Positions 33,744 through 42,742 of a stretch of 64,000 bases of DNA are shown one piece after another. The notes under the pieces were generated by a model. The model was given only the letters and a program-made list of their open reading frames with translations. It did not search any database and had not been told where the DNA came from. A program made the position numbers and the translations under genes. This DNA comes from Caldilineaceae bacterium (GTDB lineage Bacteria > Chloroflexota > Anaerolineae > Caldilineales > Caldilineaceae). The DNA is taken from positions 1 to 64,000 of the forward strand of contig JAJEDJ010000035.1 in assembly GCA_022821545.1 (NCBI GenBank), in the 5' to 3' direction. Each line of letters begins with the position of its first letter. Within the stretch, counting starts at the first letter, position 1.

Positions 33744-35812
33744 CGGACAGAGGCGGAAAGCAGTTCCTGCTCTCAGCTATCGTCGCGGTCCTCGCCGCCG
33801 GCGCAATGAGCCTGAGCGGTTGCGCCCCCCTCGCCAATCTCCTTTCGCAGGCAGTCGGCGGCGCCGACCGCCCTGTGCAAGTCAGCGTGCAGGGACAGGA
33901 AACCTCGGATCCGTCCCCGGCATCTTCTCCAGCAGAGACCTCCGCAGAAGGGACCGGCACAACTGCGGCACCACAGCCCATTTCTCTCGCTCGTGATTCT
34001 CAGGCGCGAAGACCTGTGTTCGTCCCAACGCGTGATCTGCGGGATCTGGCGCTGCGCCTGCGCCCGGACGTTGATTCCATACCGAAGTCAGAACAGGCGC
34101 CCGAATATGCCGTGGGTGATCGGACTCTATTTTGGGCAGCGAATGTTGACACTAATGACCATTTTCAAGTAGAAGTTGAGCTGCTCTACAAGAATGAGGT
34201 CGTCTACGTCTGGGTCGAACGCGGCCACGATCTCGATCCGGATACAATGGCTGCATCCGCAGACCGGTTTGCACAAAGGATCTATCCGCAGGTACGCGCC
34301 TTTTTCGGCACAGAGCCGAACCCGGGAATCGACGGGGATCCACGTCTTCACATCCTCCATGCGAAGAATCTGGGACGGGGAGTCGCCGGATACTTCAGTG
34401 GGGCCAACGCCGTCAGTTCACTGGCCAATCCCTTTTCGAATCAGAAGGAAATGTTCTCGATCAGCCTCGACTGGCTGCAGCATATCCATGACTATGAAGT
34501 CTACGAAACGGTGCTGGCCCATGAATTTCAGCACATGGTCCACTGGCACAACGATCGCAATGAAGAGACTTGGGTCAATGAGGGGTTGAGCGAGCTGGCG
34601 CAGGAAATTGCCGGTTACCCCCCTGATATGGTTTTTGCGCTCGTCTTTGCCGAGAACCCGGACACGCAACTCAACACCTGGAGCATTGACCCAGGTGACA
34701 ATGGACGGCACTACGGCAGCGCCTACCTGTTCATGGCCTACTTCCTGCAGCGCTTCGGCGAGGAGATGACGCGGGCCGTTGTATCCGATGGCGCAAACGG
34801 CAGCCGCGGATTCGACAATGCATTGCGGGAGGCAGGTCTGGACCTGACATTTGAAGACGTATTCGCCGACTGGGTCATCGCCAACTATGTCGGCGATTTC
34901 GAAACTCTCGCCCGGCACGGAATCTACGGCTACCAGGAATCAACCGCGCCGGAGCCCGCCCTGGCCGAGTCGGTCAGTCGGTTGCCCCGCAAGGCACAGA
35001 GTGGTTCCGTGCATAACTTTGGCGTAGATTATATCTCTCTACGCGGACGCGGCGGCGCAACGGTTGTTTTCCAGGGCAGTACAGTTACGCGGTTCGCCGA
35101 CGTCGACCAGTTCCGCGGCAACCGCGCCTGGTGGAGCAACCGGGCCGACGATTCCGATACGCGTCTGACGCGAGCGTTTGACTTTACGGACGTCGCAGCC
35201 GGCACGGAGCTGAATATGAACGTGCGCATGTGGTATGACATAGAAGAAGATTACGATTACGGCTATGTTCTGGCCAGCCGCGATGGCCGCAAGTGGGACG
35301 TCCTGCCAGGCCAGCGCACGACAACCGACAACCCGAGCGGCAACAGTTTCGGCCACGCATACACCGCTCGGAGCGCGGCTTCGCGCCGCGAGGCAACGCC
35401 TGGCTGGGTTCGGGAGTCATTTGACCTGCGGGCCTACGCCGGCGAAGAGGTCTGGTTGCGCTTTGAGTATGTCACCGACGATGCAGTGAACGCGCCCGGC
35501 TGGTTTATCGACGAAGTCGAAATCCCGGCGATAGGGTACGCGACCAACTGGCAGGACGGAGGGGGCGGTTGGGAGAGCGAGGGCTGGGTACTGACCGACA
35601 ACCGCCTCCCCCAGGAGTGGCTGGTGCAAATCATGGTGTTCCACGATGGGGCGCTGGCCAGCTTCGAACGGGCCCCGGTAGACGAGAACGGGAGCGTCCG
35701 CATCGACTTGGATGGATTGGACAGGCGCAGCGAGGTTGTGCTGGCTATCAGCGGCCTGACGCCGGTGACAACCGAGGATGCCATTTACGAGTACGCAATC
35801 GAGCAGCGCTAA
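33740..35812 (+). CDS. secreted zinc-metalloprotease-like lipoprotein (M6/immune-inhibitor-A-like)
   Basis: A 690-residue lipoprotein with a signal ending in SLSGC (Cys28) and a Ser/Thr/Pro-rich linker to about residue 85. The zinc site is HEFQH at 261-265, with a probable third ligand at Glu281 in WVNEGLSELAQE. The region after about 400 is beta-rich and resembles the MAM/jelly-roll parts of immune-inhibitor-A-type peptidases (ELNMNVRMWYDIEEDYDYGY, GWFIDEVEIPAIGY). Probable extracellular peptidase anchored to the membrane. It starts within the last codons of ctaG, so the two are translationally coupled, but no shared function is evident. Confidence 0.8.
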   Translation: MTDRGGKQFLLSAIVAVLAAGAMSLSGCAPLANLLSQAVGGADRPVQVSVQGQETSDPSPASSPAETSAEGTGTTAAPQPISLARDSQARRPVFVPTRDLRDLALRLRPDVDSIPKSEQAPEYAVGDRTLFWAANVDTNDHFQVEVELLYKNEVVYVWVERGHDLDPDTMAASADRFAQRIYPQVRAFFGTEPNPGIDGDPRLHILHAKNLGRGVAGYFSGANAVSSLANPFSNQKEMFSISLDWLQHIHDYEVYETVLAHEFQHMVHWHNDRNEETWVNEGLSELAQEIAGYPPDMVFALVFAENPDTQLNTWSIDPGDNGRHYGSAYLFMAYFLQRFGEEMTRAVVSDGANGSRGFDNALREAGLDLTFEDVFADWVIANYVGDFETLARHGIYGYQESTAPEPALAESVSRLPRKAQSGSVHNFGVDYISLRGRGGATVVFQGSTVTRFADVDQFRGNRAWWSNRADDSDTRLTRAFDFTDVAAGTELNMNVRMWYDIEEDYDYGYVLASRDGRKWDVLPGQRTTTDNPSGNSFGHAYTARSAASRREATPGWVRESFDLRAYAGEEVWLRFEYVTDDAVNAPGWFIDEVEIPAIGYATNWQDGGGGWESEGWVLTDNRLPQEWLVQIMVFHDGALASFERAPVDENGSVRIDLDGLDRRSEVVLAISGLTPVTTEDAIYEYAIEQR

Positions 35813-35860
35813 CAGCGATGAAAGGCGTACCGGGTTCGGAAGGCGCCTGAGCGGCGGGTG

Positions 35861-36412
35861 TCAGCCTGCGCGACGGGCCATGGCGCGCTTGCGTATAATG
35901 CGAGAGAGCCCGGCGCCCAATACAAGCCCGGCAACGACGTCCCCTATGTAGTGAATGTTCAACGCGACCCGAGCCCATCCAATCCAAAGGACCAGCAAGG
36001 GAGCAAGTTTCCCTGCGCCTGGCCAGAAGGCTGTGGCCCATGTCAATATGACCCCGCAACGGGCGCCGTGACCGCTTGGAAAGCTGTGCGCGTCGGGCCC
36101 TCCGCCATAGAGAAACTGTCCGCTGCCTGGCCTCGGACGCCGCACCGCCTGCTTTACCAGCAAGGTCCCCAGTACACTGCCCGCGAACGACAGTGTCCAA
36201 CCGACCACACTGCTCTGTGTCTGTCGGCCGCCCCTGGATTGCCGCCACAGAAATAGCGTCACCAGCAGCCAAACAATCGAGTCGCCCAAATGCGCGCCGA
36301 CATGCGCCAGCCAGAAAAGAGGGTGGCGCCTCGTCAACTGCTCTTCGCTCAGAGCTGTGCGGGCAGTTAAATGCTCATCCAGGCCGCAAAGGAGTGCCAA
36401 CAGCCTTCGCAA
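35861..36412 (-). CDS. PAP2-family phosphatase (membrane)
   Basis: A 183-residue membrane protein with all three acid-phosphatase motifs: KQAVRRPRP (Lys87 onward), SFPSGH (112-115 is PSGH) and ARVALNIHYIGDVVAG (Arg148, His154, Asp158). PAP2 enzymes dephosphorylate lipid phosphates such as undecaprenyl pyrophosphate or phosphatidic acid at the membrane surface. The start is a TTG with GGAGAGG seven bases upstream. It lies directly behind the nucleotidyltransferase gene (2-bp gap), so the two are likely co-transcribed. Confidence 0.88.
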   Translation of the reverse strand: MRRLLALLCGLDEHLTARTALSEEQLTRRHPLFWLAHVGAHLGDSIVWLLVTLFLWRQSRGGRQTQSSVVGWTLSFAGSVLGTLLVKQAVRRPRPGSGQFLYGGGPDAHSFPSGHGARCGVILTWATAFWPGAGKLAPLLVLWIGWARVALNIHYIGDVVAGLVLGAGLSRIIRKRAMARRAG

Positions 36413-36414
36413 TC

Positions 36415-37245
36415 TCAGACCTCTCCGGGCGCTGTCCGCCCTTGCGAGCGGGTATTGGCAGGGTGGTCAGGATGCCTCTGCAAGTACTCACGAACCTGGA
36501 CAAGCTGCTCCGGCTTGTCGACATCCATTCCTGCCTCCGCAAGCGGCAATACGACGGGACCTCCGCGAACACCCGCGATCCGGTAGGCGACGTCGAGAAT
36601 GTCCGGAATCGATAGGCGGCGCAGCAAGAACTTGACCATCGTAGATAGTCCTAACTTCCACACCAGCGCGAGGACATTCTTGCGGTTTTCGATGAAGTAC
36701 CGAATACGCTCCTGGATATGGAAACCGGCAGACAGCCGCCCCAGGTACAGATCGCTGCTGCAAAACGAGCCCTCCCGCAGAGGCAGATAGGTGCGTCTGC
36801 TGTCCGGGAACGCGGTCAGCATCACCTCTTTTCGAACGATGCCCCAATAGACGTCATGCTCGAACGGTTCGCAGGCTTCAATAAAGCTGTCGACGATCCG
36901 TCCCGTCAGGAGCGCGATATCTGCGGACAGAGCGATTACGTAGCGGTCGTCCGGATTCAAATCTCGAAGTTTGCGCAGCCCGGCATTCTGGCTGGCCCAG
37001 AGGTTGGGCTGATTCGGCACATGATGCACCGGAACGCCGAAGTCAATCTCGCCGGGCTCCAAGCCGACAACAACGACTTCACCTATACGATCGCTCTCCG
37101 CCAGGGCCCGTACGACATGCCACGCCATCGGCATTTCTACCAGCGGCACAAGAGACTTGTGCGCGACGCCGGCCGCCGCGCTGACTCGATCCTGTTTTTC
37201 GGGGTCGTACCCGGCCGTGACAAATGCGTCGAACCGTTCCTGCAA
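36415..37245 (-). CDS. MobA-like NTP-transferase-domain protein
   Basis: A 276-residue nucleotidyltransferase-fold protein. It starts FDAFVTAGYDPEKQDR, followed by the sugar-phosphate nucleotidyltransferase pattern HKSLVPLVEMPMAWHVVRAL. The probable metal-binding Asp is in VIALSADIALL. The first glycine-rich loop is weaker than in MobA or GlmU. The substrate is unknown; placement before a PAP2 phosphatase suggests a phospholipid or polyprenyl pathway (inference). The start is TTG with AGGGGGG upstream. Confidence 0.75.
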   Translation of the reverse strand: MQERFDAFVTAGYDPEKQDRVSAAAGVAHKSLVPLVEMPMAWHVVRALAESDRIGEVVVVGLEPGEIDFGVPVHHVPNQPNLWASQNAGLRKLRDLNPDDRYVIALSADIALLTGRIVDSFIEACEPFEHDVYWGIVRKEVMLTAFPDSRRTYLPLREGSFCSSDLYLGRLSAGFHIQERIRYFIENRKNVLALVWKLGLSTMVKFLLRRLSIPDILDVAYRIAGVRGGPVVLPLAEAGMDVDKPEQLVQVREYLQRHPDHPANTRSQGRTAPGEV

Positions 37246-37306
37246 GATGCCCCCTATACTTCGCTGGACTGCTGGCCGTCAGACCACGATTCCACCTACG
37301 AATGAA

Positions 37307-37339
37307 TCGGGGCAGGCCACATTCTTATGCCTGCCCCGA
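37307..37339 (-). terminator. 11-bp stem-loop at the end of the yceD-tatC operon
   Basis: TCGGGGCAGGC (37307-37317) pairs perfectly with 37329-37339 across an 11-nt loop. It lies about 50 bp after the last gene of the long operon (37388) and before the nucleotidyltransferase start. A clear U-run is missing. Confidence 0.65.
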
Positions 37340-37387
37340 AAGTATATTTGAAGGCGTCGATCATTCCCGGATTTGGCCTGCGTTTCT

Positions 37388-37588
37388 CTACTTCGCCCGG
37401 TCGATCTCGATGCGCAGCCGGTACTCTTCCGCCATCAGCATTTCGACTTCACTCTCCAACTGCTGCCGCCGGCTCCGTTGATGGGGACTATCGCCATAGC
37501 GAATGCCATCCAACTGCCGCCGCGCTCTTGTCAACTCGCGCAGGACCTCCTGCTTCCGGGCGATAAGCAGTTCCCTATCATTCCTCAT
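37388..37588 (-). CDS. small coiled-coil protein downstream of tatC
   Basis: A 66-residue, highly charged helical protein (RNDRELLIARKQEVLRELTR, then RRQQLESEVEMLMAEEYRL). The ATG at 37588 overlaps the tatC stop by 11 bp, so translation is probably coupled. I do not recognise the family. It has no membrane segment. Position suggests a Tat-related or general role, but nothing in the sequence proves it. Confidence 0.6.
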   Translation of the reverse strand: MRNDRELLIARKQEVLRELTRARRQLDGIRYGDSPHQRSRRQQLESEVEMLMAEEYRLRIEIDRAK

Positions 37589-38378
37589 CGTCGCCCCAGT
37601 CCATCTCATCGAAACTGCGCGGCGCCCGCGGCTTGTACAGCAGGAATGCCAGTCCGACTCCCAGGAAAAAGAGGCTGATAAGCGGCAACATGACGATGGT
37701 CATGTTGATTGGATCGATGGTGGGCGTAATCATCGCCGCGACAACCGAGATGATCACAATTGCCTGCCGCCACATCCCCAGCAGGCGCCGGCCGCTTACC
37801 AGACCGATGCGTGCGAGAAAGGCGATCACGAGAGGCGTCTCAAAGGCAACACCGATCCAGAAGACGATGCGCGTGAAAAACCCGACGTAGCGGTCGACCG
37901 TCCACTCCTGATCGATTACATCCCCGAGGAAATTTTGCAAGAAGTTGACCGCCACCGGCAACATAACAAAGTTGGCAAAGGCGGCGCCGCCGAAGAAAAG
38001 AACCATCACCCCCGGCAAGAGCAGGAATAAACCGCGTTTTTCGTGGGGGTAAAGCCCTGGTGCTATGAATGCAACGATCTGGTAAACCAACACCGGCATG
38101 GCAACGATCACGCCCATCACGAACATGACCTTGAAGAACACAAAGATCGTATCCGTGGGACCAATTGCGATCAGCTTCTCTTCGACAGGGCTGGTTATGA
38201 ACGCAATGACCGGTTCCACGAAGGCGATGCTGGCGACGATGCCGAACAACAAAGCGCCAACGATCCAGATCATCCGGTTGCGCAACTCCGCCAGATGATC
38301 CAGCAGCCCCATGCGACTGCCATCAAAGGGATCGGTTTCCAGAGGGTCAGAATCCAGAGGAGGAGCCTGTTGTGTCAC
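37578..38378 (-). CDS. tatC: Sec-independent protein translocase subunit TatC
   Basis: A 266-residue membrane protein with six helices. The TatC signature near the N-terminus is MGLLDHLAELRNRMIW. Later come FIAPGLYPHEKRGLFLLLPG and GVAFETPLVIAFLARIGLV, all typical. TatC recognises the twin-arginine signal. The start is GTG, overlapping the tatB stop (GTGA), so the two are translationally coupled. The window also encodes two likely Tat-dependent binding proteins. Confidence 0.96.
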   Translation of the reverse strand: MTQQAPPLDSDPLETDPFDGSRMGLLDHLAELRNRMIWIVGALLFGIVASIAFVEPVIAFITSPVEEKLIAIGPTDTIFVFFKVMFVMGVIVAMPVLVYQIVAFIAPGLYPHEKRGLFLLLPGVMVLFFGGAAFANFVMLPVAVNFLQNFLGDVIDQEWTVDRYVGFFTRIVFWIGVAFETPLVIAFLARIGLVSGRRLLGMWRQAIVIISVVAAMITPTIDPINMTIVMLPLISLFFLGVGLAFLLYKPRAPRSFDEMDWGDDEE

Positions 38379-39343
38379 AACTGCGTCTCCTCGTTACCGT
38401 CGCCTTCCGCATCCTCCGCCAACGCGGCGACCGCACCTTCGATGGACTCTCCGCCGCCCTCCTTATCGAGGATCTCGGTATCAGCACCGCCTTTCGCGGC
38501 GCCTTCTCCGTTGCCGCCCATCCCGGCAGCTGCAACGGATTCTTCACCGGCCCCAGTGTCAACTGAAGCTGTCGCGGCGTCGTCAAGCTCAGAGGCCTCT
38601 TGCCGTTCATCTTTCTGCGCAGCCACCGCCTGGCGCCGGCTCTCGGCTCGCCGCTGTGCGCGTTTGTTGCGTTCATCCAAGTAAGACGAATCGGCGCTAC
38701 TGGAATTGGTCTGTCTCTTCGCCCGCTGTTGCTTTCGCAGGTCCGACAGGGTCTTTACGCCTCGCTTTTGCGTACTGCCAGTCCGTTTGGGGGTTGCGCC
38801 GATTGCCGGATTTCGGGTCGTCACCTTGGCGGAACTGGCTTTCGGCGCCGATGGAATTGCCGTTCCTGTCGTCTTGACGTTACCGTCGCTGTTTCCGCCG
38901 CTCTGTTGCCGCCCGTTGGTAGATGCAGCCGCATTCAGGTCGGAGAGCGCCGGCTGCGCGGGAGACTTTTGTTCAGGTGTCTCTTCGTCGGAGGAAGCCG
39001 CCGCTGCAGCGGCGGCCTGGGCGGGTTGAGAAGGCGCAGAGGTCTGTTTCGTCCCAGCCGTCGACTTCTGGCTGTCTCCCTGGCCTATCGATTTTTCCTC
39101 TTCCCCTTCTTCCTCCTCGTCGTCCATCAGTTGCTTCATATGGTAACTGGGGTCAAGTTCGCGCAGGTCTCCAATTTCTTCGTTGACCTGGCGCGTCAGA
39201 TCGCCCGAAAGCCTTTGCAACCGGCGAATGAAAAAGAGAACGTCTTTGGTTACCTTTGGCAGCCTTTCCGGGCCAAGAAAAATCAGGGCGAAGATCAATA
39301 TGAAGATAAATTCGAGGACGCCAATGCCGAAGATGCTGTTCAT
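38375..39343 (-). CDS. tatB: TatA/TatB-family translocase subunit with long C-terminal extension
   Basis: A 322-residue protein. The N-terminal 80 residues are TatA/B-like: a membrane helix (VLEFIFILIFALIFLGPE), the hinge LGPERLPK and an amphipathic helix (VTKDVLFFIRRLQRLSGDL). From about residue 85 onward it is low-complexity: acidic (DDEEEEGEEE), then Ala/Ser/Thr-rich and basic, with no domain I recognise. Usual TatB proteins are 90-180 residues. The pair with tatC and the ELDPSYHMKQ end of the helix favour TatB over TatA. Confidence 0.85.
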   Translation of the reverse strand: MNSIFGIGVLEFIFILIFALIFLGPERLPKVTKDVLFFIRRLQRLSGDLTRQVNEEIGDLRELDPSYHMKQLMDDEEEEGEEEKSIGQGDSQKSTAGTKQTSAPSQPAQAAAAAAASSDEETPEQKSPAQPALSDLNAAASTNGRQQSGGNSDGNVKTTGTAIPSAPKASSAKVTTRNPAIGATPKRTGSTQKRGVKTLSDLRKQQRAKRQTNSSSADSSYLDERNKRAQRRAESRRQAVAAQKDERQEASELDDAATASVDTGAGEESVAAAGMGGNGEGAAKGGADTEILDKEGGGESIEGAVAALAEDAEGDGNEETQL

Positions 39344-39351
39344 GCCAGAAT

Positions 39352-39993
39352 TTACCGGCTCACTTGTCTGTACTCGGATGGCAGGGAGATCTCTCGAAGC
39401 GCGGTGCCAAGGACACCATTGACAAAACGCGAACTGCTGTCGCTGCCGAACGTTTTGGCCAGTTCCACCGCTTCATTGATAACAACCTTGGGCGGCGCAT
39501 CAGCATCAGGACTCGAAAGCTCAAAAAGGGAAAGACGCAGTACGTTGCGATCGACGATCGCCAGTTTGCCTACCGGCCACTCCGGCGCGTAGCGGCCGAT
39601 CAACGAATCAAGGTCAGCCTTGTAACGGATGGCTCCGCTCACCAGCCAGTATAGAAAAGCAAGTGTTTCGTTGGCGTACTGTTCCTCAGCCTGGCGATGG
39701 TCCAGGGCGATGCCCGGACGATGGTCCGTGCAGTCGACCTCATAAAGCACCTGTAATGCCGTGCGGCGAGCGCGTCTACGTTCGGCCGGATGGGCAATGA
39801 CGTTGCCGCCATCCGTGCTGGTCTGGTCGGGCCCCTTCGTTTCGACCGCTGCGCGACTATATTCGGTCCTGTGCGCTCCTGAACTTGGCAGCGAGGTCGC
39901 GATGCCGCCTGCTCCTGTGGAATTGGCCTCACTCACATTCGCTGAATCGGCTGCCACAGGTAGCTCCATGAGTTGCTGCGTTTGGTCTATCAT
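39352..39993 (-). CDS. nusB: transcription antitermination factor NusB with N-terminal extension
   Basis: A 213-residue protein. The NusB fold starts near residue 72 with ERRRARRTALQVLYEVD and continues with ETLAFLYWLVSGAIRYKADLD, ERNVLRLSLFEL-like KLAIVDRNVLRLSLFEL and KVVINEAVELAKTFGSDSS. The last part, RFVNGVLGTAL, is typical. The first 70 residues are low-complexity and have no counterpart in usual NusB proteins (about 140 residues). NusB works with S10 in rRNA antitermination. It lies between fabG and tatB in the long operon. Confidence 0.92.
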   Translation of the reverse strand: MIDQTQQLMELPVAADSANVSEANSTGAGGIATSLPSSGAHRTEYSRAAVETKGPDQTSTDGGNVIAHPAERRRARRTALQVLYEVDCTDHRPGIALDHRQAEEQYANETLAFLYWLVSGAIRYKADLDSLIGRYAPEWPVGKLAIVDRNVLRLSLFELSSPDADAPPKVVINEAVELAKTFGSDSSSRFVNGVLGTALREISLPSEYRQVSR

Positions 39994-40021
39994 TGTCCCG
40001 TGAGTCCCGACTCGAAATCAA

Positions 40022-40768
40022 TCACATCATCACGAGGCCGCCGTCTACAGACAGGACCTGCCCCGTGATAAATCCTGCCCGTTCGCTCGCTAGAAATGCA
40101 ACAGCCCAGGCAATCTCTTCCGGGTCGCCGAACCGCCCCAGCGGAGTGCGGGCTATGGTCTCTTCTTTTTGGTCGTCGTTGATTACATCCGTCAGCGCCG
40201 TGGGCACAAAGCCCGGCGCCACCACATTCACGGTTATGCCGCGGCTTCCCACTTCTCGGGCAAGGCTCTTGGAGAGGCCTATCATCCCAGCCTTACTGGC
40301 CGCGTAATTCGTCTGACCTGCCTGACCCGCCAGTCCGACGATACTGGATATATTGATGATGCGCCCCCAACGCTGCCGGATCATTCCCCGCAGGGCGGCC
40401 CTGGTTACATTAAAGATGCTGTCCAGGTTGGTGCCGATCACCGCACGCCAGCCATCCTCCTTCATGCTCATCATCAGCCCATCACGGGTCGTACCTGCAT
40501 TATTGACCAGGATGTGGACTCTGCCCAACTCCTTTTCGACTTCCTTAACCAGCTCGGAGGCCCCGTCAAAACAGCCCACGTCAGCCTGAAAAACAGCGCA
40601 ATCGCCGCCGGCTTCACGGATGGCGTCCGCCGTCGTGTCGGCGCCCGCCTGATTGCCGCGATAGTTCAGAGCGACGCGCGCGCCTCCGGCAGCCAGTTCC
40701 TTTGCAATGGCCGCTCCGATTCCGCTGCTACTGCCTGTAACCAGCGCAATCTTGCCTGTAAAGTCCAT
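40022..40768 (-). CDS. fabG: 3-oxoacyl-[acyl-carrier-protein] reductase
   Basis: A 248-residue short-chain dehydrogenase. The cofactor motif is TGSSSGIGAAIA, and the NNAGTTRDGLMMSMKEDGW motif is typical of FabG. Catalytic Ser and Tyr-Lys are in INISSIVGLAGQAGQTNYAA and SKAG. It reduces 3-oxoacyl-ACP with NADPH in fatty-acid elongation. It follows fabD with a 177-bp gap; acpP, which usually follows fabG, is absent here. AAGGAT precedes the ATG. Confidence 0.93.
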   Translation of the reverse strand: MDFTGKIALVTGSSSGIGAAIAKELAAGGARVALNYRGNQAGADTTADAIREAGGDCAVFQADVGCFDGASELVKEVEKELGRVHILVNNAGTTRDGLMMSMKEDGWRAVIGTNLDSIFNVTRAALRGMIRQRWGRIINISSIVGLAGQAGQTNYAASKAGMIGLSKSLAREVGSRGITVNVVAPGFVPTALTDVINDDQKEETIARTPLGRFGDPEEIAWAVAFLASERAGFITGQVLSVDGGLVMM

Positions 40769-40945
40769 GGAAATCCTTGGTGCGGTGGCGAACGTGTGGC
40801 TATTCTACTACAGGACGCCGAAAATGAAGAACGGAAATCTCTCTCTGGAAAAGGATAGACTACCGGGCGAAAAAGTTGCTACAGGATTGCGCTCAGGAGG
40901 AGCCCGGACAGCTCCCCTGTGTCAATTTGCGCCGGTCTTCCGGGC

Positions 40946-41923
40946 TCAACCGAACGCCCCGGCAAAGCTCCGGACTTCGGCCGCATCCGACACATTCACT
41001 CTCTTACCCTTACGCTGAATGCGCTTCATCAGTCCGGTCAGCACTGAACCGGGACCAATCTCTACAGCTGTCCCGACGCCGCTGTCTACTGCATGCTTCA
41101 TTGAATCTGTCCACCTGACACTGCCGGTCAGCTGCGCATTCAGCTCCTGGCAGATGGCTGCGGCGTTGTCAAGAGGGAGCCCGCTGGTATTGCCGATGAC
41201 GGGAGAGAGAGGTTCTTTCAAGTCAATTGCATCGATCCGAGCCTTCAGCTGCGCCGCCGCCGGCTCCATCAGTGGGCTGTGGGCGGCTATACTTACCGCC
41301 AGCGGAACGACCCTTCTTGCCCCGGCTTTTTCCAACTCCGGCATCGCGGCGGCGACGCTGCTCTCGTCTCCTGAGATTACGATCTGCCCGGGACAGTTGT
41401 CGTTTGCAATCTGGGAGACGCCGCTGTTTGCTGCCGCCGCCTCCGCGCAAATCTGGGCAACTACGTCTTCCTTCAGACCGATCACTGCGACCATTCGCCC
41501 CGGCTGCTTGGCGCCGGCCTCCTTCATCAGGCGGCCCCGCTCACGCACAAGGAGCAGCCCGTCGGCGAAGCCAATGCAGCCGGCCGCGGCCAGGGCCGAG
41601 TACTCGCCCATCGAGTGGCCGGCGAAAAATGCCGGTCGCGGCAGGCTACCCATCTCTGCCTGCATGGCGCAGAGTGCCGCCATACTCGCCGCGAACAGGG
41701 CTGGCTGGGCGTTGATCGTATCGGTCAGCAGACCCTCCGGCCCCTCAAAGCAAATCCTGCTGATGGCCGCACCAAGGACTTCGTCCGCTTCTGTGAACAA
41801 GGCCCGTGCAGCCGGATATGCCTCGGCCAGCTCCTTTGCCATGCCTACGTGCTGGCTGCCTTGTCCGGGAAACAGGTATATCAGCGGACTCGAATCTCGA
41901 ACGTACGAAATCGGCAAACTCAT
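40946..41923 (-). CDS. fabD: malonyl-CoA:ACP transacylase
   Basis: About 325 residues. The acyltransferase fold has YLFPGQGSQHVGMAKEL at the start, the nucleophile elbow AGHSMGEYSALAAAG, and later AAHSPLMEPAAAQLK. FabD moves malonyl from CoA to ACP to start fatty-acid elongation. The ATG at 41923 is chosen because it gives the standard family N-terminus and lies just after rpmF; upstream in-frame sequence is the rpmF coding region in another frame. Confidence 0.94.
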   Translation of the reverse strand: MSLPISYVRDSSPLIYLFPGQGSQHVGMAKELAEAYPAARALFTEADEVLGAAISRICFEGPEGLLTDTINAQPALFAASMAALCAMQAEMGSLPRPAFFAGHSMGEYSALAAAGCIGFADGLLLVRERGRLMKEAGAKQPGRMVAVIGLKEDVVAQICAEAAAANSGVSQIANDNCPGQIVISGDESSVAAAMPELEKAGARRVVPLAVSIAAHSPLMEPAAAQLKARIDAIDLKEPLSPVIGNTSGLPLDNAAAICQELNAQLTGSVRWTDSMKHAVDSGVGTAVEIGPGSVLTGLMKRIQRKGKRVNVSDAAEVRSFAGAFG

Positions 41924-41928
41924 TTGAC

Positions 41929-42123
41929 TCAGGCTTCTTCGGCGTCCATGTCCAGGATCTGCATTCGGCCCATGTATGAGCCGCAATGCGGGCAGACCCG
42001 GTGCGGTAGCGTCTTCTCGCCGCACTGCGCGCAGGTCACCAGTCTCGGAGTGCCGAGCGCGTGATGGGCGCGACGGCGGTTGCGCCTCCCCTTACTGATT
42101 TTCCGTTTCGGTAGCGGTCCCAT
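41929..42123 (-). CDS. rpmF: 50S ribosomal protein L32 (zinc-binding form)
   Basis: A 64-residue protein. The basic start MGPLPKRKISKGRRNRRRAH is followed by two CxxC pairs (Cys31/Cys34 and Cys44/Cys47), the zinc-ribbon form of L32. A strong AAGGAGA site precedes the ATG. It follows yceD by 16 bp, the classic yceD-rpmF pairing. Confidence 0.96.
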   Translation of the reverse strand: MGPLPKRKISKGRRNRRRAHHALGTPRLVTCAQCGEKTLPHRVCPHCGSYMGRMQILDMDAEEA

Positions 42124-42139
42124 CTTAAGTTCTCCTTAT

Positions 42140-42742
42140 CTAATCGCTGGAGGCTTCGTTTTGCAGCGACAACAGGGCTTCCCAACGCGGGTCGATCCCT
42201 TTGGCTTCAGAGCGTGCCTGCTCGTCTGGCGAACCGGCAAGTGCAGACTCAGACAGCAAATTCAGATACTTCGGACATGCATCCGGATCGTGGGCGCCGC
42301 TGGCAGGGTCAGTGTAATCGCAAGCGGCAACGATCGGAATGGAGAGCCAGATGTTCTGCCGTACAACCTCGGTAATATCGAGAATGTGTTGGGCGTCGAT
42401 CAGAAGTGCTTCATCCGTCAAATCTTCCGCTTGTCCTTCAAACTCTTCTGGCGACAGAAAACGTCCAGTCTGAATGTCGGTCAGAGGACGAAAACTCTCG
42501 GAAAACTTCACGAATGCAGATGTGGATACAGGTTCAAGGCAGCGTCCGCACTGCAATGACAACTCAACTCGAAAGTCGCCTGTCGCAAGTATCCCGCTGT
42601 GAATGCGCAGCAGTTCCAGCTTCCCAGTCAGATTGCTCAGGGGCGTCAGGCCGTTATCCAGGTCGGCAATGTCATCGTCAAGGACAAACTCCCTGCGCGC
42701 CCCGGTCGCCTCTTTCATCAATTGCGCAACGTTAAACTCCAT
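42140..42742 (-). CDS. yceD: YceD/DUF177 family protein (23S rRNA accumulation)
   Basis: About 200 residues. DUF177 features are LELLRIHSGILATGDFRVEL, the LQCGRCLEP cysteine motif, and ILDITEVVRQNIWLSIP, with a DPDACPKYLNLL end that matches the usual C-terminus. YceD proteins are linked to 23S rRNA stability and ribosome assembly. The ATG at 42742 is chosen because AGGAGG lies eight bases upstream; the promoter at 42895-42924 precedes it. It starts the long operon yceD-rpmF-fabD-fabG-nusB-tatB-tatC. Confidence 0.92.
   Translation of the reverse strand: MEFNVAQLMKEATGARREFVLDDDIADLDNGLTPLSNLTGKLELLRIHSGILATGDFRVELSLQCGRCLEPVSTSAFVKFSESFRPLTDIQTGRFLSPEEFEGQAEDLTDEALLIDAQHILDITEVVRQNIWLSIPIVAACDYTDPASGAHDPDACPKYLNLLSESALAGSPDEQARSEAKGIDPRWEALLSLQNEASSD

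Noticed and set aside
40769..40945. acpP gene expected between fabD and fabG or after fabG
   Set aside because: The 177-bp gap contains no acyl-carrier-protein motif (DSL) or adequate ORF, and fabG is followed directly by nusB.
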